Source: Aliiruegeria lutimaris (GTDB lineage Bacteria; Pseudomonadota; Alphaproteobacteria; Rhodobacterales; Rhodobacteraceae). From it: 64,000 nucleotides of DNA. The stretch covers positions 53,072 to 117,071 of the forward strand of contig NZ_FNEK01000005.1 in assembly GCF_900099935.1 (NCBI RefSeq), read 5' to 3'. Positions 55,843-64,000 of the stretch are shown here, piece after piece (position 1 is the first letter of the stretch; each line of letters begins with the position of its first letter). Both the position numbers and the translations under genes were made by a program. The notes below the pieces were generated by a model. The model made no database searches. It saw only the letters and a program-made list of their open reading frames with translations, and was not told the origin of the DNA.

Positions 55843-56856
55843 ATGCGCAAGCTGGATGGGAATTTTGTCCTGCTCGTCACGCTCATCGTGGTTCTTCTCA
55901 CGATTGGGGGATTTCTGTCGGGCGGCACCTACCTCTCCCTGTTCAACCTGCAGTCGATGGCCAACCAGGTGCCGGAACTCGGGCTGCTGGCCATTGGTGT
56001 CATGCTGGCCATGTGTGCCGGCAATGGCGGGATCGACCTCTCGGGGATCGCCATGGCCAACATGGCCGGCGTCGCCTCCGGTCTCTTCGCGTTGCAGTTC
56101 TTTCCCGTCGACGAGGCACCGGTAGCCTTCACGATCACCTTCATCCTCGGCTGTGCGGTGGTCGGCCTGATCGGGGGCACGCTGAACGGGTTGATCATCT
56201 CCCGGCTGGGGATCACGCCGATCCTTTGTACGCTCGGCACGCAGATGTTCTTTACCGGTGTGACGGTGGTGCTGTCGGACGGACGCGCGGTACGCATCGG
56301 GGCGCCGGGACCGCTCTATGAACTGGGCAACGGCTATGTGTTCGGCATCCCGTGGAGCTTCATGCTCTTCATCGTCACCGCCACGATCCTCGGGGTTGTG
56401 CTGCGCTACACCCCATACGGCGTGAAACTGATGATGACGGGCGCCAACCAGAAAGCGGCTAAGTTCAGCGGATTTGCCCGGGCTCGGATCGTCACCGTGA
56501 CCTATGCGCTCTCCGGCCTGCTCGCCGGCCTGTCGGGCGCCATCATTGCCGCGCGCAATGTCAACGTGAAGTGGGATTACGGTACCACCTACCTGCTCAT
56601 TGCCATCCTCATCGCCGTCATGGCGGGGGTGAAGCCCGATGGCGGTTACGGCCGGGTGATCAATGTCGTGCTCTCGGCCATCATCCTTCAGCTGATGTCC
56701 AGCCTGCTGAACTTCATCGGCCTTTCCAATTTCGTCCGCGACCTGGCCTGGGGGGCGTTGCTGCTCTTCTTCCTCTTCGTCAATCGCTTCGCCCTCGTGG
56801 AGCATTTCGCGGACCTGCTTTCTTCGCGGCGATCCCCTCACGCCCCGAAGCCATGA
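55843..56856 (+). CDS. Ribose-type ABC transporter permease 1
   Basis: Membrane subunit of 337 residues (BPD_transp_2/RbsC family), about ten helices. Family hallmarks: NLQSMANQVPELGLLAIGVMLAM, GNGGIDLSGIAMANMAGV and GVKPDGGYGRVINVVLSAIILQLMSSLLNF. ATG 55843 follows GGGAGGGG; the ATG at 55819 lies inside an operator box and is rejected. First gene of the operon. Confidence 0.93.
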   Translation: MRKLDGNFVLLVTLIVVLLTIGGFLSGGTYLSLFNLQSMANQVPELGLLAIGVMLAMCAGNGGIDLSGIAMANMAGVASGLFALQFFPVDEAPVAFTITFILGCAVVGLIGGTLNGLIISRLGITPILCTLGTQMFFTGVTVVLSDGRAVRIGAPGPLYELGNGYVFGIPWSFMLFIVTATILGVVLRYTPYGVKLMMTGANQKAAKFSGFARARIVTVTYALSGLLAGLSGAIIAARNVNVKWDYGTTYLLIAILIAVMAGVKPDGGYGRVINVVLSAIILQLMSSLLNFIGLSNFVRDLAWGALLLFFLFVNRFALVEHFADLLSSRRSPHAPKP

Positions 56857-56906
56857 ACCAGAGGGACAACTCTTTAATGTATCGGTATCTCTTGGGAGGA
56901 GATCTC

Positions 56907-57917
56907 ATGAAACAAGGTCTGAAAAATACGAGCCTCATTGTGGCTGCCGCTGTCGCGGCCATGGGGATGGTCTCGACGAGCGCACTTGCTCAGGACGGCA
57001 AGTCGATCACCACGGTCGTCAAGATCAGCGGCATTCCGTGGTTCGACCGCATGGAAACCGGCGTCAAGAAATTCGCCGAAGCCAACCCGAACATGGATAT
57101 CACGCAGGTCGGCCCCTCGACTGCGGATTCCGCCCAGCAGCTCCAGATCATCAACGACCTGGTCGCCAAGGGCACCGATGCGCTGGCCGTCGTGCCGATG
57201 GATCCGGCCATCATCGAAGGAATCCTCAAGCGCGCCATGGATCGTGGCACCATCGTCGTCACCCATGAGGCCGACAACCAGAAGAACACGATGGTCGACG
57301 TCGAAGCCTTCGACAACGCTTTTTACGGTGCCTCGATGAACGAGCGCCTGGCTGAATGCATGGGCGGTGAAGGCAAGTGGACGACCTTTGTCGGTTCGCT
57401 CGGCTCGCGCACCCATATGCAGTGGGTCGGCGCTGGCGAAGAGAACGCCGCGAAATACCCCGGCATGGAACTGGTCGACCCGAATAACGAGAGCTTCGAC
57501 GATGCCAACCTGACCTATGACAAGGCCAAGGAACTCCTGCGCAAGCATCCCGACCTGAAGGGCTTCCAGAGCTCCGCCGGCAATGACGTGCTCGGCATCG
57601 GCCGCGCCATCGAGGAAGCCGGGCTTGCCGGCAAGGTCTGCCTTGTGGGCACCGGTCTGCCGAACCCGTCTGCTGCCTATCTCGACTCCGGCGCCATCAC
57701 CGCGATCGGCTTCTGGGATCCGCAGAAGGCCGGCATGGCGATGAACTCGGTTGCCAAGACCCTGCTGGCCGGCGGCGAGATCGTCGACGGGATGGATCTC
57801 GGCGTCGAAGGCTACGAGAAGGTCTCCGTGAAGCCTGGACCGGGCGACGGGCTGCTTGTCTTCGGCAATGGCATGGTTCTGGCCGACAAGGACACCTACA
57901 AGGACTATCTCTTCTGA
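56907..57917 (+). CDS. Ribose-type substrate-binding protein
   Basis: Periplasmic sugar-binding protein (Peripla_BP_4 family), 336 residues. Sec signal MKQGLKNTSLIVAAAVAAMG ... STSALA with cleavage before QDGKS. Sugar-binding segments: TADSAQQLQIINDLVAKGTDALAVVPMDP, THEADNQKN, QSSAGNDVLGIGRAIEEAG and GTGLPN. Ligand unknown. GGGAGGAGA precedes ATG 56907. Followed by an intercistronic stem-loop. Confidence 0.93.
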   Translation: MKQGLKNTSLIVAAAVAAMGMVSTSALAQDGKSITTVVKISGIPWFDRMETGVKKFAEANPNMDITQVGPSTADSAQQLQIINDLVAKGTDALAVVPMDPAIIEGILKRAMDRGTIVVTHEADNQKNTMVDVEAFDNAFYGASMNERLAECMGGEGKWTTFVGSLGSRTHMQWVGAGEENAAKYPGMELVDPNNESFDDANLTYDKAKELLRKHPDLKGFQSSAGNDVLGIGRAIEEAGLAGKVCLVGTGLPNPSAAYLDSGAITAIGFWDPQKAGMAMNSVAKTLLAGGEIVDGMDLGVEGYEKVSVKPGPGDGLLVFGNGMVLADKDTYKDYLF

Positions 57918-57930
57918 TCGTCCTGATCGC

Positions 57931-57965
57931 CGTGCCGGCCCCAACCTCCCCTGAGGGCCGGCACG
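57931..57965 (+). terminator. Intercistronic stem-loop after the binding-protein gene
   Basis: Perfect 11-base stem CGTGCCGGCCC / GGGCCGGCACG with a 13-base loop, then CATCCTTTCC. It is a weak terminator inside the operon; such hairpins after binding-protein genes usually give partial termination and stabilise the upstream message, explaining more binding protein than transporter. Confidence 0.7.
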
Positions 57966-58044
57966 CATCCTTTCCCTCGTAGCTGCGGCGGGCAGTGGTG
58001 GTTGACTTCCAGGCTGCTGCCCCCGCGATGGAAACGCAGAGACA

Positions 58045-59592
58045 ATGTCCCAATCTCCCTCAGATCAGACGCATTTCCTTGAGCTTCGCGGCATCCACAA
58101 GCGTTTCGGCGGTGTGCATGCCTTGCAAGGTGTCGATATGGTGATCGATCCCGGCGAGGCCTATCACCTGCTTGGCGAAAACGGCTGCGGCAAGAGCACG
58201 GTCATCAAGGTCATGTCGGGCGTACATGAACCGACCGAGGGTGAGATCATCCTCGATGGCCGCTCCTACAGCCACATTTCCCCGATCCAGGCGCTCGAAG
58301 CCGGGATCGAGACGGTCTACCAGGACCTGTCGCTCCTACCCAACCTGACGGTTGAGGAAAACGTGGCCCTCGGCCAGCAACTCGTGAGCGGCAAGGGGCG
58401 CCTGATGCGGGGGTTGGACAAGAGGCTCCTGTCGGAGACGGCAGCCGAAGCGATCCGGAATGTCGGCCTCGTGCCGACCCGGGAGTTGATGAAATCGCCC
58501 ACGGCGGAGCTGCCGCTCGCAATTCGCCAGCGGGTCGCCATCGCCCGTGCCATCGCGGCCAAGGCGCGGCTGGTGATCATGGACGAACCGACCACCTCGC
58601 TTACCCGCAAGGAGGTCGATGCGCTGATCGAGCTCGTGGCCAAACTGCGGGCGCAGAATGTGGCCGTTCTCTTCGTCACTCACAAACTGGAAGAAAGCTA
58701 CCGGATCGGCGGGCAGGTCGTCGTGTTTCGGGACGGCAAATGCGTGGCACAGGGCAAGATCGAGGATTACTCCCGCGCCGACCTCTCGAAGCTGATGACG
58801 GGGCGTGAGATCGAGATGCTGCGCTATCGCGAGGGCGCTCCGATGGAGGGCGAGATGATCAGCGTGCGCGATGCAAGCTCGGGCGAGGCCTTCTTCGATG
58901 TCAATTTCTCCGTCAACAAGGGCGAGATCCTCGGGATAACCGGGTTGTCGGACTCCGGGCGCAACGAGTTGGCGATGGCCCTGACCGGCCATCTCGGCTT
59001 CAGCAAGGGCAGCATCGAGATCGATGGCAAGAAGACCCGGATCCCGTCGCCCGCGGCCGCGATCGAGCTGGGGATCGGTTATGTTCCCGAAGACCGGCTC
59101 TCCGAGGGGTTGTTCATCCAGAAGTCGATCCTTGAGAACGAGATCACGCTGATCTTTGACGATCTGGTCAACAAGTTCGGCATGATCAACGCCCGCAAGG
59201 GTCGGGAGGAGGCGCGACGGATCTCCGAGCTGATGACGGTCAACACCAAGGATATCGATCTGCCGGTCGGCGCGCTTTCGGGCGGCAACCAACAAAAGGT
59301 ACTTATCGGACGCTGGCTCTCCATCGAGCCGAGAATTCTCGTGCTGCATGGGCCTACTGTGGGCGTGGATGTCGGTTCCAAGGACTCCATCTATCGCGCC
59401 GTGCAGGCCATGGCAGAGCGCGGGATCAGCCTGATCATCGTCTCCGACGACCTGCCCGAATTGCTTCAGAACTGCGACCGTATCCTGGTGATGAACCGGG
59501 GCGAGCTGGTCGACGAGCTTGACGCCAACACTGCGGATGAGACGCAAATCTATCAATCCATGCTGGCCAGCCGACGGGAGGCCGCCGAATGA
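58045..59592 (+). CDS. Ribose-type ABC transporter ATPase (double domain)
   Basis: A 515-residue RbsA-type protein with two ABC domains. N-terminal: Walker A GENGCGKST (44-52), an unusual signature ELPLAIRQRVAIA (LSxGQ degenerated) and Walker B RLVIMDEPTTSLT. C-terminal: Walker A is degenerate (GLSDSGRNEL) but the signature ALSGGNQQKVLIGRWL is intact and the Walker B is RILVLHGPTVGVDVGSK with Asp-Glu replaced by His-Gly. This asymmetry is typical of CUT2 transporters. Stop overlaps the second permease by four bases. Confidence 0.94.
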   Translation: MSQSPSDQTHFLELRGIHKRFGGVHALQGVDMVIDPGEAYHLLGENGCGKSTVIKVMSGVHEPTEGEIILDGRSYSHISPIQALEAGIETVYQDLSLLPNLTVEENVALGQQLVSGKGRLMRGLDKRLLSETAAEAIRNVGLVPTRELMKSPTAELPLAIRQRVAIARAIAAKARLVIMDEPTTSLTRKEVDALIELVAKLRAQNVAVLFVTHKLEESYRIGGQVVVFRDGKCVAQGKIEDYSRADLSKLMTGREIEMLRYREGAPMEGEMISVRDASSGEAFFDVNFSVNKGEILGITGLSDSGRNELAMALTGHLGFSKGSIEIDGKKTRIPSPAAAIELGIGYVPEDRLSEGLFIQKSILENEITLIFDDLVNKFGMINARKGREEARRISELMTVNTKDIDLPVGALSGGNQQKVLIGRWLSIEPRILVLHGPTVGVDVGSKDSIYRAVQAMAERGISLIIVSDDLPELLQNCDRILVMNRGELVDELDANTADETQIYQSMLASRREAAE

Positions 59593-60629
59593 CCATGGTG
59601 CAAGACATGCCTGACACTTCGATCCCCACACCGCACGAAAGCCCGCGCCCCACGATCGGAGCGCTGTTCCGGCGTCGGCCTGAATTGGTGAGCCTTGCGA
59701 TCCTGATCGCGATCTGCGTGATCGTGGCCTCGATCAACCCCGCCTTCCTGCAACCCTCCTCGCTGATCGACATGGGGCGGGCGAGCGTGGTGACGGGCCT
59801 CTTCGCGCTCGGGGTCTTCGCGATCCTTGCCGCGGGCGGGATCGACGTCTCCTTCCCCGCCATTGCCGCGCTGACCATGTACTCGGCCACGCTCTTCGTC
59901 ATCAATGTCTGGCCGACCGCGCCCATGGCCCTGGTTGTCGTCTCGACCGTTGTCGGTGGCGCGGCACTCGGGGCGCTCAACGGCTGGATGGTGCACACGC
60001 TCAAGGTGCCCTCGCTCATCGTCACCGTCGGCACGCAATACCTGTTCCGCGGAATACTGCTGGCCTTTATCGGCACGGTCTGGCTGATGGAGCTTCCGCC
60101 GCAAATGATCGCCTTCGGCAAGGCGCCGTTGCTGGAGTTCCAGAGTGGCAACGGGGTGACTGTCACCCTGCCAATGTACTTCCTCGTCTTCCCGGCCGCA
60201 GCCCTTCTGACCTGGTTCATGTTCAACAAGACGCTGATGGGGCGCGCGATTTTCGCCACCGGCGGCAATGCAGACGTGGCCGAGCGGCTCGGCTACAATC
60301 AGCGTATCGTCCATATCTTCGTCTTTGCCTTCACCGGCGCGCTGGCGGGCATGGCGGGGATCATCCATGTCTGCGCCAACCGCATGGCCAACCCGTTCGA
60401 CCTCATGGGGATCGAGATCGAGGTGATCGCGGCGGTCGTGCTGGGCGGCGCGCGCATTACCGGCGGCACCGGGACCGTCTTTGGCACAATAACCGGTGTA
60501 CTTCTGATCACGGTGGTCAATAATTCCCTCGTGCTCGTGGGGATCCCCTCCACCTGGCAGCGCGTCGTGGTTGGCGCATTCATCCTGCTTGCCGCGGCCT
60601 TCTTCGTGAAGCGTTCGCACAAATCCTGA
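59589..60629 (+). CDS. Ribose-type ABC transporter permease 2
   Basis: A 346-residue RbsC-type permease with about ten helices: FALGVFAILAAGGIDVSFPAIAALT, LNGWMVHTLKVPSLIVTVGTQYLFRG, GGNADVAERLGYNQRIVH and GGARITGGTGTVFGTITGVLLITVVNNSLVLVG. It begins ATGA on the stop of the ATPase gene. Differs from permease 1, so the transporter is probably a heterodimer. Confidence 0.93.
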   Translation: MTMVQDMPDTSIPTPHESPRPTIGALFRRRPELVSLAILIAICVIVASINPAFLQPSSLIDMGRASVVTGLFALGVFAILAAGGIDVSFPAIAALTMYSATLFVINVWPTAPMALVVVSTVVGGAALGALNGWMVHTLKVPSLIVTVGTQYLFRGILLAFIGTVWLMELPPQMIAFGKAPLLEFQSGNGVTVTLPMYFLVFPAAALLTWFMFNKTLMGRAIFATGGNADVAERLGYNQRIVHIFVFAFTGALAGMAGIIHVCANRMANPFDLMGIEIEVIAAVVLGGARITGGTGTVFGTITGVLLITVVNNSLVLVGIPSTWQRVVVGAFILLAAAFFVKRSHKS

Positions 60630-60650
60630 CCCGAACTGAAAGAAACCCCG

Positions 60651-61652
60651 ATGAAAAAGTTCCTCAACAAACCCGAAGATTTCGTCGACGAAATGCTCGA
60701 GGGGATCTACTGCGCGCATCCGGAAGTGACCTATACCGCCGACGACCTGCGCTGCTACGTGACCGCGAACCCTGTGCCCGGCAAGGTCGGCATCGTGACC
60801 GGTGGCGGCTCGGGACACCTGCCCACTTTCCTTGGCTTCGTCGGTAAGAACATGTTGGACGGTTGCGGTGTGGGCGGTGTTTTCCAGTCCCCTTCTGCGG
60901 ACCAACTTGCCGAAGTGACCCGTTATGTCGATCAGGGCGCGGGTGTGCTCTATGTCTACGGTAATTACACCGGCGATATCATGAATTTCGACATGGCGAG
61001 CGAGCTGGTCGAGCTGGACGATATCGAGACCGCCACCGTGACCGGAAACGACGATGTCGCCTCTTCCGTTGTCGGCGAAGAGCACAAGCGGCGCGGCGTG
61101 GCTGGCATCTTCTTCCTCTACAAGGCCGCGGGGGCGGCTGCGGCCAGGATGCTGCCGCTGGCCGAGGTCGCACGGATCACCGAGAAAGCCCGCAGCCGCA
61201 CGCGTACCATGGGCGTTGCGCTCTCGGCCTGCATCGTTCCCGAAATTGGCAAGCCCGGCTTCGAGATCGGCGAGGACGAGATGGAAATCGGCATGGGCAT
61301 CCATGGCGAGCCCGGCATTTCGCGCAAGAAACTGGCCGCGGCGGACGATGTCGTGGATGAAATGATGGAGCGCATCTTTGCCGAAACGGACTATGCCAAG
61401 GGCGACGAGGTGGCGATCCTGATGAACGGCCTTGGCGGCACGCCAAAGGAAGAGCTTTACATCCTCTATCGCCGCGTGGCGAAGTTGATGGACGAAATGG
61501 GCGTGAAGATCCGTCATGTCTGGCTTGGCGAATTCGCGACCTCCATGGAGATGGCGGGCTTCTCGATATCGGTGCTGCACCTCGACAACGAGTTGGAACC
61601 GCTGATCGCGGCGAAGGCCGATACGCCGTTCTTCTCCTACTTCGCCAAGTAA
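60651..61652 (+). CDS. dhaK: Dihydroxyacetone-kinase family subunit DhaK
   Basis: A 333-residue DhaK subunit: GGGSGHLPTFLGFVG near residue 51, which holds the keto substrate, and H218 (GMGIHGEPGISRKK), which in E. coli forms the hemiaminal with dihydroxyacetone. Also FSISVLHLDNEL at the C-terminus. The substrate may be dihydroxyacetone, erythrulose, apulose or a similar short ketose. No PTS DhaM is in the window, so an ATP-dependent mechanism with the adjacent DhaL is expected. Twenty-one bases after permease 2. Confidence 0.92.
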   Translation: MKKFLNKPEDFVDEMLEGIYCAHPEVTYTADDLRCYVTANPVPGKVGIVTGGGSGHLPTFLGFVGKNMLDGCGVGGVFQSPSADQLAEVTRYVDQGAGVLYVYGNYTGDIMNFDMASELVELDDIETATVTGNDDVASSVVGEEHKRRGVAGIFFLYKAAGAAAARMLPLAEVARITEKARSRTRTMGVALSACIVPEIGKPGFEIGEDEMEIGMGIHGEPGISRKKLAAADDVVDEMMERIFAETDYAKGDEVAILMNGLGGTPKEELYILYRRVAKLMDEMGVKIRHVWLGEFATSMEMAGFSISVLHLDNELEPLIAAKADTPFFSYFAK

Positions 61653-61662
61653 GGGGGAGACG

Positions 61663-62310
61663 ATGCAATCCATTGAATCTAAAATGGTTCCCGGCCTCTT
61701 CGAGCGCTTTGCGGCGCGCTTCGAGGCCGAACGCGATGCGTTGATCGCGCTGGACGGCAAGGTGGGCGACAGCGACCTGGGCCTGACCATGTCCAAGGCT
61801 TTCAAGGCCGCGCGCGACAAAGTGCTGGGCGAGTTCGCCGATGCCGATATCGGCACCCAGATGAAGCAGGCCGGCGGGGCCATTTCCAAGGCCGCGCCCT
61901 CGACCATGGGCACGCTCATGGCGACCGGTTTCCTGCGGGGCGGCAAGGCCATGGCCGAGGCCGAGGCGCTGGACGTGGCTGGTCTCGCGGCCTTCTGGCG
62001 TGCCTATGCCGACGGGGTGGCGCAGCGCGGCAAGGCACAGCTTGGCGACAAGACGGTGCTCGACGTGCTTGATCCGATCGCAAGGGCTTATGAGGCGCAA
62101 GCCGCGGCCGGCGCCGAGCTGGAAGTGGCGTCGGCTGTCGCCGCGAAGGCGGCCGCCGATGCGCTGGAGGCCACGAAAGATCTCGTCGCCCAGCACGGCA
62201 AGGCGGCGGCCTTCCAGGAGAAGTCGCGCGGGCTGCAGGATGCCGGCGGAACGGTCGCCTGCATGCTGGCCGAAGAACTGAATGCCTTCGTCCAGGCGGC
62301 GAAGGGCTAG
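61663..62310 (+). CDS. dhaL: Dihydroxyacetone-kinase family subunit DhaL (variant motif)
   Basis: A 215-residue DhaL nucleotide-binding subunit. The metal/nucleotide loop is DGKVGDSDLGLTM near residue 31-43: the three Asp are kept but the usual GDGDHG histidine is Leu. Also KAAPSTMGTLMATGFLRGG and KTVLDVLDPIARAY, the latter with the phosphate-contacting segment. The variant also occurs in other DhaL proteins of sugar ABC loci, so it is probably a functional subclass. GGGGGAG precedes ATG 61663; 10 bases after dhaK. Confidence 0.9.
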   Translation: MQSIESKMVPGLFERFAARFEAERDALIALDGKVGDSDLGLTMSKAFKAARDKVLGEFADADIGTQMKQAGGAISKAAPSTMGTLMATGFLRGGKAMAEAEALDVAGLAAFWRAYADGVAQRGKAQLGDKTVLDVLDPIARAYEAQAAAGAELEVASAVAAKAAADALEATKDLVAQHGKAAAFQEKSRGLQDAGGTVACMLAEELNAFVQAAKG

Positions 62311-62336
62311 GTAAGACCACTCACGAAGAAGCAGGT

Positions 62337-62358
62337 GCAGGCGCTCTATAGCGCCTGC
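62337..62358 (+). terminator. Hairpin at the end of the sugar operon
   Basis: Perfect 9-base stem GCAGGCGCT / AGCGCCTGC with a CTAT loop, 27 bases after dhaL. It has no T-run, so termination strength is uncertain. Confidence 0.55.
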
Positions 62359-62545
62359 CCGAATGACAAGAGACAGTCTTCGCCGGAAATGTCCGATAGC
62401 CCGGATCGGGACCCTGCTGCCCCTATTCAGGGCAAAATGCCGATTTCGCAGCCTTGAACGGAACAATCCGGTACTCCGGGGAAGAAACACCCTCGCGGCA
62501 ACAAAGCCCTTCGTTTATAAGGCAGAAAAATCCGGAGCCGCCGCC

Positions 62546-63334
62546 ATGACCTTCGATCTTTCGCCCATCGACCGCGCAAAATTCGTCGCCGCCCGGCGGT
62601 CTTGCAATTTCGTGGAGAACGGGATGCGTATCGGTCTCGGAAGTGGGTCCACCGCTGCGTGGATGGTGCGCTGCCTCGGGGAACGCGTGCGTACAGAGGG
62701 GCTCGATATCATCGGTGTTCCGACCTCGAGCCGCACCGCAGATCTCGCCCGTCAGCTCGGCATCCGGGTCGCATCGCTGGACGAGGTGAAATGGCTCGAC
62801 ATCACCATCGATGGCGCCGACGAATTCGACGAGAACCTGAACCTTATCAAGGGCGGTGGCGGGGCTTCGCTGCAGGAAAAAATCGTTGCCACCGCGTCGG
62901 ATCGCATGGTGGTGATCGCCGATGTCGCCAAGGAAGTGAAGGCGCTCGGAGCTTTCCCTTTGCCGCTGGAAACGGTGCCCTTTGGCTGGCAGACGACCAA
63001 GGCGCTGGTCGAAGAGACGCTGGTCAACATGGACGTGCTCGGCCGCGAGGCCACGCTGCGGATGAATGACGACGTGCCCTTCGTCACGGACGAGGGCAAC
63101 TACATTCTCGACCTGCACCTGAAACGCATCGGAAATCCGCGTCAGTTGAGCCTCGTGCTCAACCAGATTCCGGGCATTGTCGAGAACGGTTTGTTTATCG
63201 ATATCTGCGACGCGGTCGTGATCGGCCATGGCGACGGCACGGTCGAAGTGCGGGATTTCAACGCCGGCACAGTGACCGAAGAGCAAATCGACATTCTCGA
63301 AAGCGACAACATCTTCGCCGACGGCGACGACTGA
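62546..63334 (+). CDS. rpiA: Ribose-5-phosphate isomerase A
   Basis: Pentose phosphate isomerase, 262 residues. Signatures: VGLGSGSTAAWMV-type loop (here IGLGSGSTAAWM), IDGADEFDENLNLIKGGGGASLQEKI with the catalytic Asp/Glu/Lys and VIADVAKEV. ATG 62546 follows CCGGAG; the frame is open upstream but not protein-like. Separated from dhaL by a hairpin and 235 bases, so probably its own unit. Usually followed by gor in this family; here an IS element follows. Confidence 0.95.
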   Translation: MTFDLSPIDRAKFVAARRSCNFVENGMRIGLGSGSTAAWMVRCLGERVRTEGLDIIGVPTSSRTADLARQLGIRVASLDEVKWLDITIDGADEFDENLNLIKGGGGASLQEKIVATASDRMVVIADVAKEVKALGAFPLPLETVPFGWQTTKALVEETLVNMDVLGREATLRMNDDVPFVTDEGNYILDLHLKRIGNPRQLSLVLNQIPGIVENGLFIDICDAVVIGHGDGTVEVRDFNAGTVTEEQIDILESDNIFADGDD

Positions 63335-63672
63335 TGTCGTTCTCCATTTCCTGACCTGCCAGAGGGAAGCGCTTGTAGGGCGACTGGTGGTGGTCCCTGG
63401 CTGCGGGAAATTGGTATACCCGTCGCTTCAAGGTGATTCCGAGAGGGGAGGTGGGGGGCGCTTGATGAAAACCTTCGCGGGCCGGGTCTTGCTGGTTAAC
63501 CCTTGTGGAACAATTTGGGTGGCGCGCGGCGGAAAAACCTTGCGAGACGGCGATCTTTGAAGCGTCAGGTAGCAGAAAAAGTATTTAATTTTAATTGTTT
63601 GCTGGATGCGTGGCGATTGTGCCCCAACGCGCTTGCCAGAATAAACTAGTAAACCATCTAACCTAGGTCGTG
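63335..63672. other. Intergenic region with an AT-rich stretch, no gene seen
   Basis: Between rpiA and the IS element. The part at about 63565-63610 is AT-rich (runs of A and T) and contrasts with the GC-rich surroundings. An open frame on the minus strand is Arg/Pro-rich and not convincing. No tRNA seen. Confidence 0.5.
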
Positions 63673-64000
63673 TTGACAAAAGGGATTCACACTCGGCGAT
63701 AGGCGTGATTCAAGCTGGTATCTGCGATGGAGACCAGCTTGGCACGAGACCTGATGTCGGACGAGGAGTGGGCGTTCTTTGAGCGTTTCATCTTGTCTGT
63801 TCGCGCCCCGAATGGGCGCAAACCCACAAACCACCGGCGTGTTCTTGATGGTGTTTTCTGGATCGCTCGGACAGGAGCACCATGGCGGGACTTGCCCGAA
63901 GAGTTCGGAAAATGGTCAAGTGTCTATCGGCAGTTCCGCCGCTGGACGCTCGCCGGTCTCTGGGAACAGATCCTGGAGGCGCTGACCGAGAGCCGGATCG
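63673..64000 (+). mobile_element. IS5-family insertion sequence, right part beyond window
   Basis: Contains the transposase start at 63727. The left end is placed near TGTTGACAAAAGGGATTCAC (63671-63690), which has the form of an IS5-family terminal repeat; the exact base and the target duplication cannot be fixed because the right end is outside the window. A CTAG occurs at 63663-63666 just before it. Confidence 0.7.
63727..64000 (+). CDS. IS5-family transposase, N-terminal part
   Basis: Open frame from ATG 63727 to the window edge, 91 residues: RDLMSDEEWAFFERFI, GRKPTNHRRVLDGVFWIA, RTGAPWRDLPEEFGKWSSVY and RQFRRWTLAGLWEQIL. This is the DUF4096/insertion-element domain found at the N-terminus of IS5-family (IS427-like) transposases, before the DDE catalytic core, which is not in the window. 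Intact as far as visible. Confidence 0.92.
   Translation, partial: METSLARDLMSDEEWAFFERFILSVRAPNGRKPTNHRRVLDGVFWIARTGAPWRDLPEEFGKWSSVYRQFRRWTLAGLWEQILEALTESRI

Noticed and set aside
59553..61952. 799-codon minus-strand frame across permease 2, DhaK and part of DhaL
   Set aside because: Shadow of three plus-strand genes with firm identities.
63428..63679. 83-codon minus-strand frame in the gap after rpiA
   Set aside because: Arg/Pro-rich, no ribosome site, crosses the AT-rich strip and the IS edge; not protein-like.

Overview
The window reads as chromosomal DNA of an alphaproteobacterium of the Rhodobacteraceae (roseobacter group). This rests on high GC with strong third-position bias, a Rhodobacter-type porin, a CenR-like regulator, several proteins typical of the family (DUF3576, DUF2842, a two-domain ALDH16 dehydrogenase) and familiar gene neighbourhoods (DUF3576-leuS-lptE-holA, purA-DUF2842). 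It is almost all genes. I see no tRNA, rRNA, CRISPR array, prophage or plasmid functions. The only clear mobile element is an IS5-family copy cut by the right edge.

Layout. 0-6 kb, minus strand: ribonuclease HII (cut by the left edge), a glutathione transferase, and the operon DUF3576 lipoprotein-leuS-lptE-holA. 6-17 kb: porin, TPR-sulfotransferase, PLP-binding protein, L,D-transpeptidase coupled to ribA, a CenR-like regulator followed by a candidate small RNA, exonuclease III, a thioredoxin-TPR co-chaperone, a Lon-N-domain protein, a Trm112-like protein, a UbiH-type hydroxylase and an amidase. 17-24.5 kb: aminotransferase, FtsK, LolA, a lytic transglycosylase lipoprotein and an AEC transporter. 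24.5-35.4 kb: HspQ, a gamma-glutamyltransferase-like enzyme, an RsbV/RsbW-type pair, a plus-strand run thiolase-fRMsr-GFA-RluA, then minus-strand deoC-ALDH16, a glycosyltransferase-like gene and an unrecognised small gene.

35.5-41.2 kb is a sulfur cassette on the minus strand: DUF2892, two YeeE/YedE-type channels, a persulfide-dioxygenase-type metallohydrolase, a phosphatase-sulfide:quinone-oxidoreductase fusion and a SulP permease. A plausible promoter in front of it carries an inverted repeat inside its spacer. 41.5-54.5 kb: an EF-G-like protein with a degenerate GTPase domain, aldo/keto reductase, pyrG, secG, purA, a very acidic 932-residue protein, thiamine diphosphokinase, an EamA exporter and L-serine dehydratase.

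54.6-62.3 kb is a self-contained sugar uptake and phosphorylation locus: a divergent LacI regulator, two ribose-type permeases, a periplasmic binding protein, a double ATPase and a DhaK/DhaL kinase with a variant DhaL motif. Three copies of an ACTAAA-containing box surround the predicted promoter. No isomerase, dehydrogenase or aldolase is present, so the substrate is open; a short ketose is most likely. rpiA follows as a separate unit and the window ends inside the IS5-family element.

The most distinctive non-coding signals are a repeat present twice (12.1 and 22.0 kb) with exactly matching hairpin arms, the small-RNA candidate after the CenR-like gene, the LacI-box arrangement, and the palindrome-bearing promoter of the sulfur cassette.
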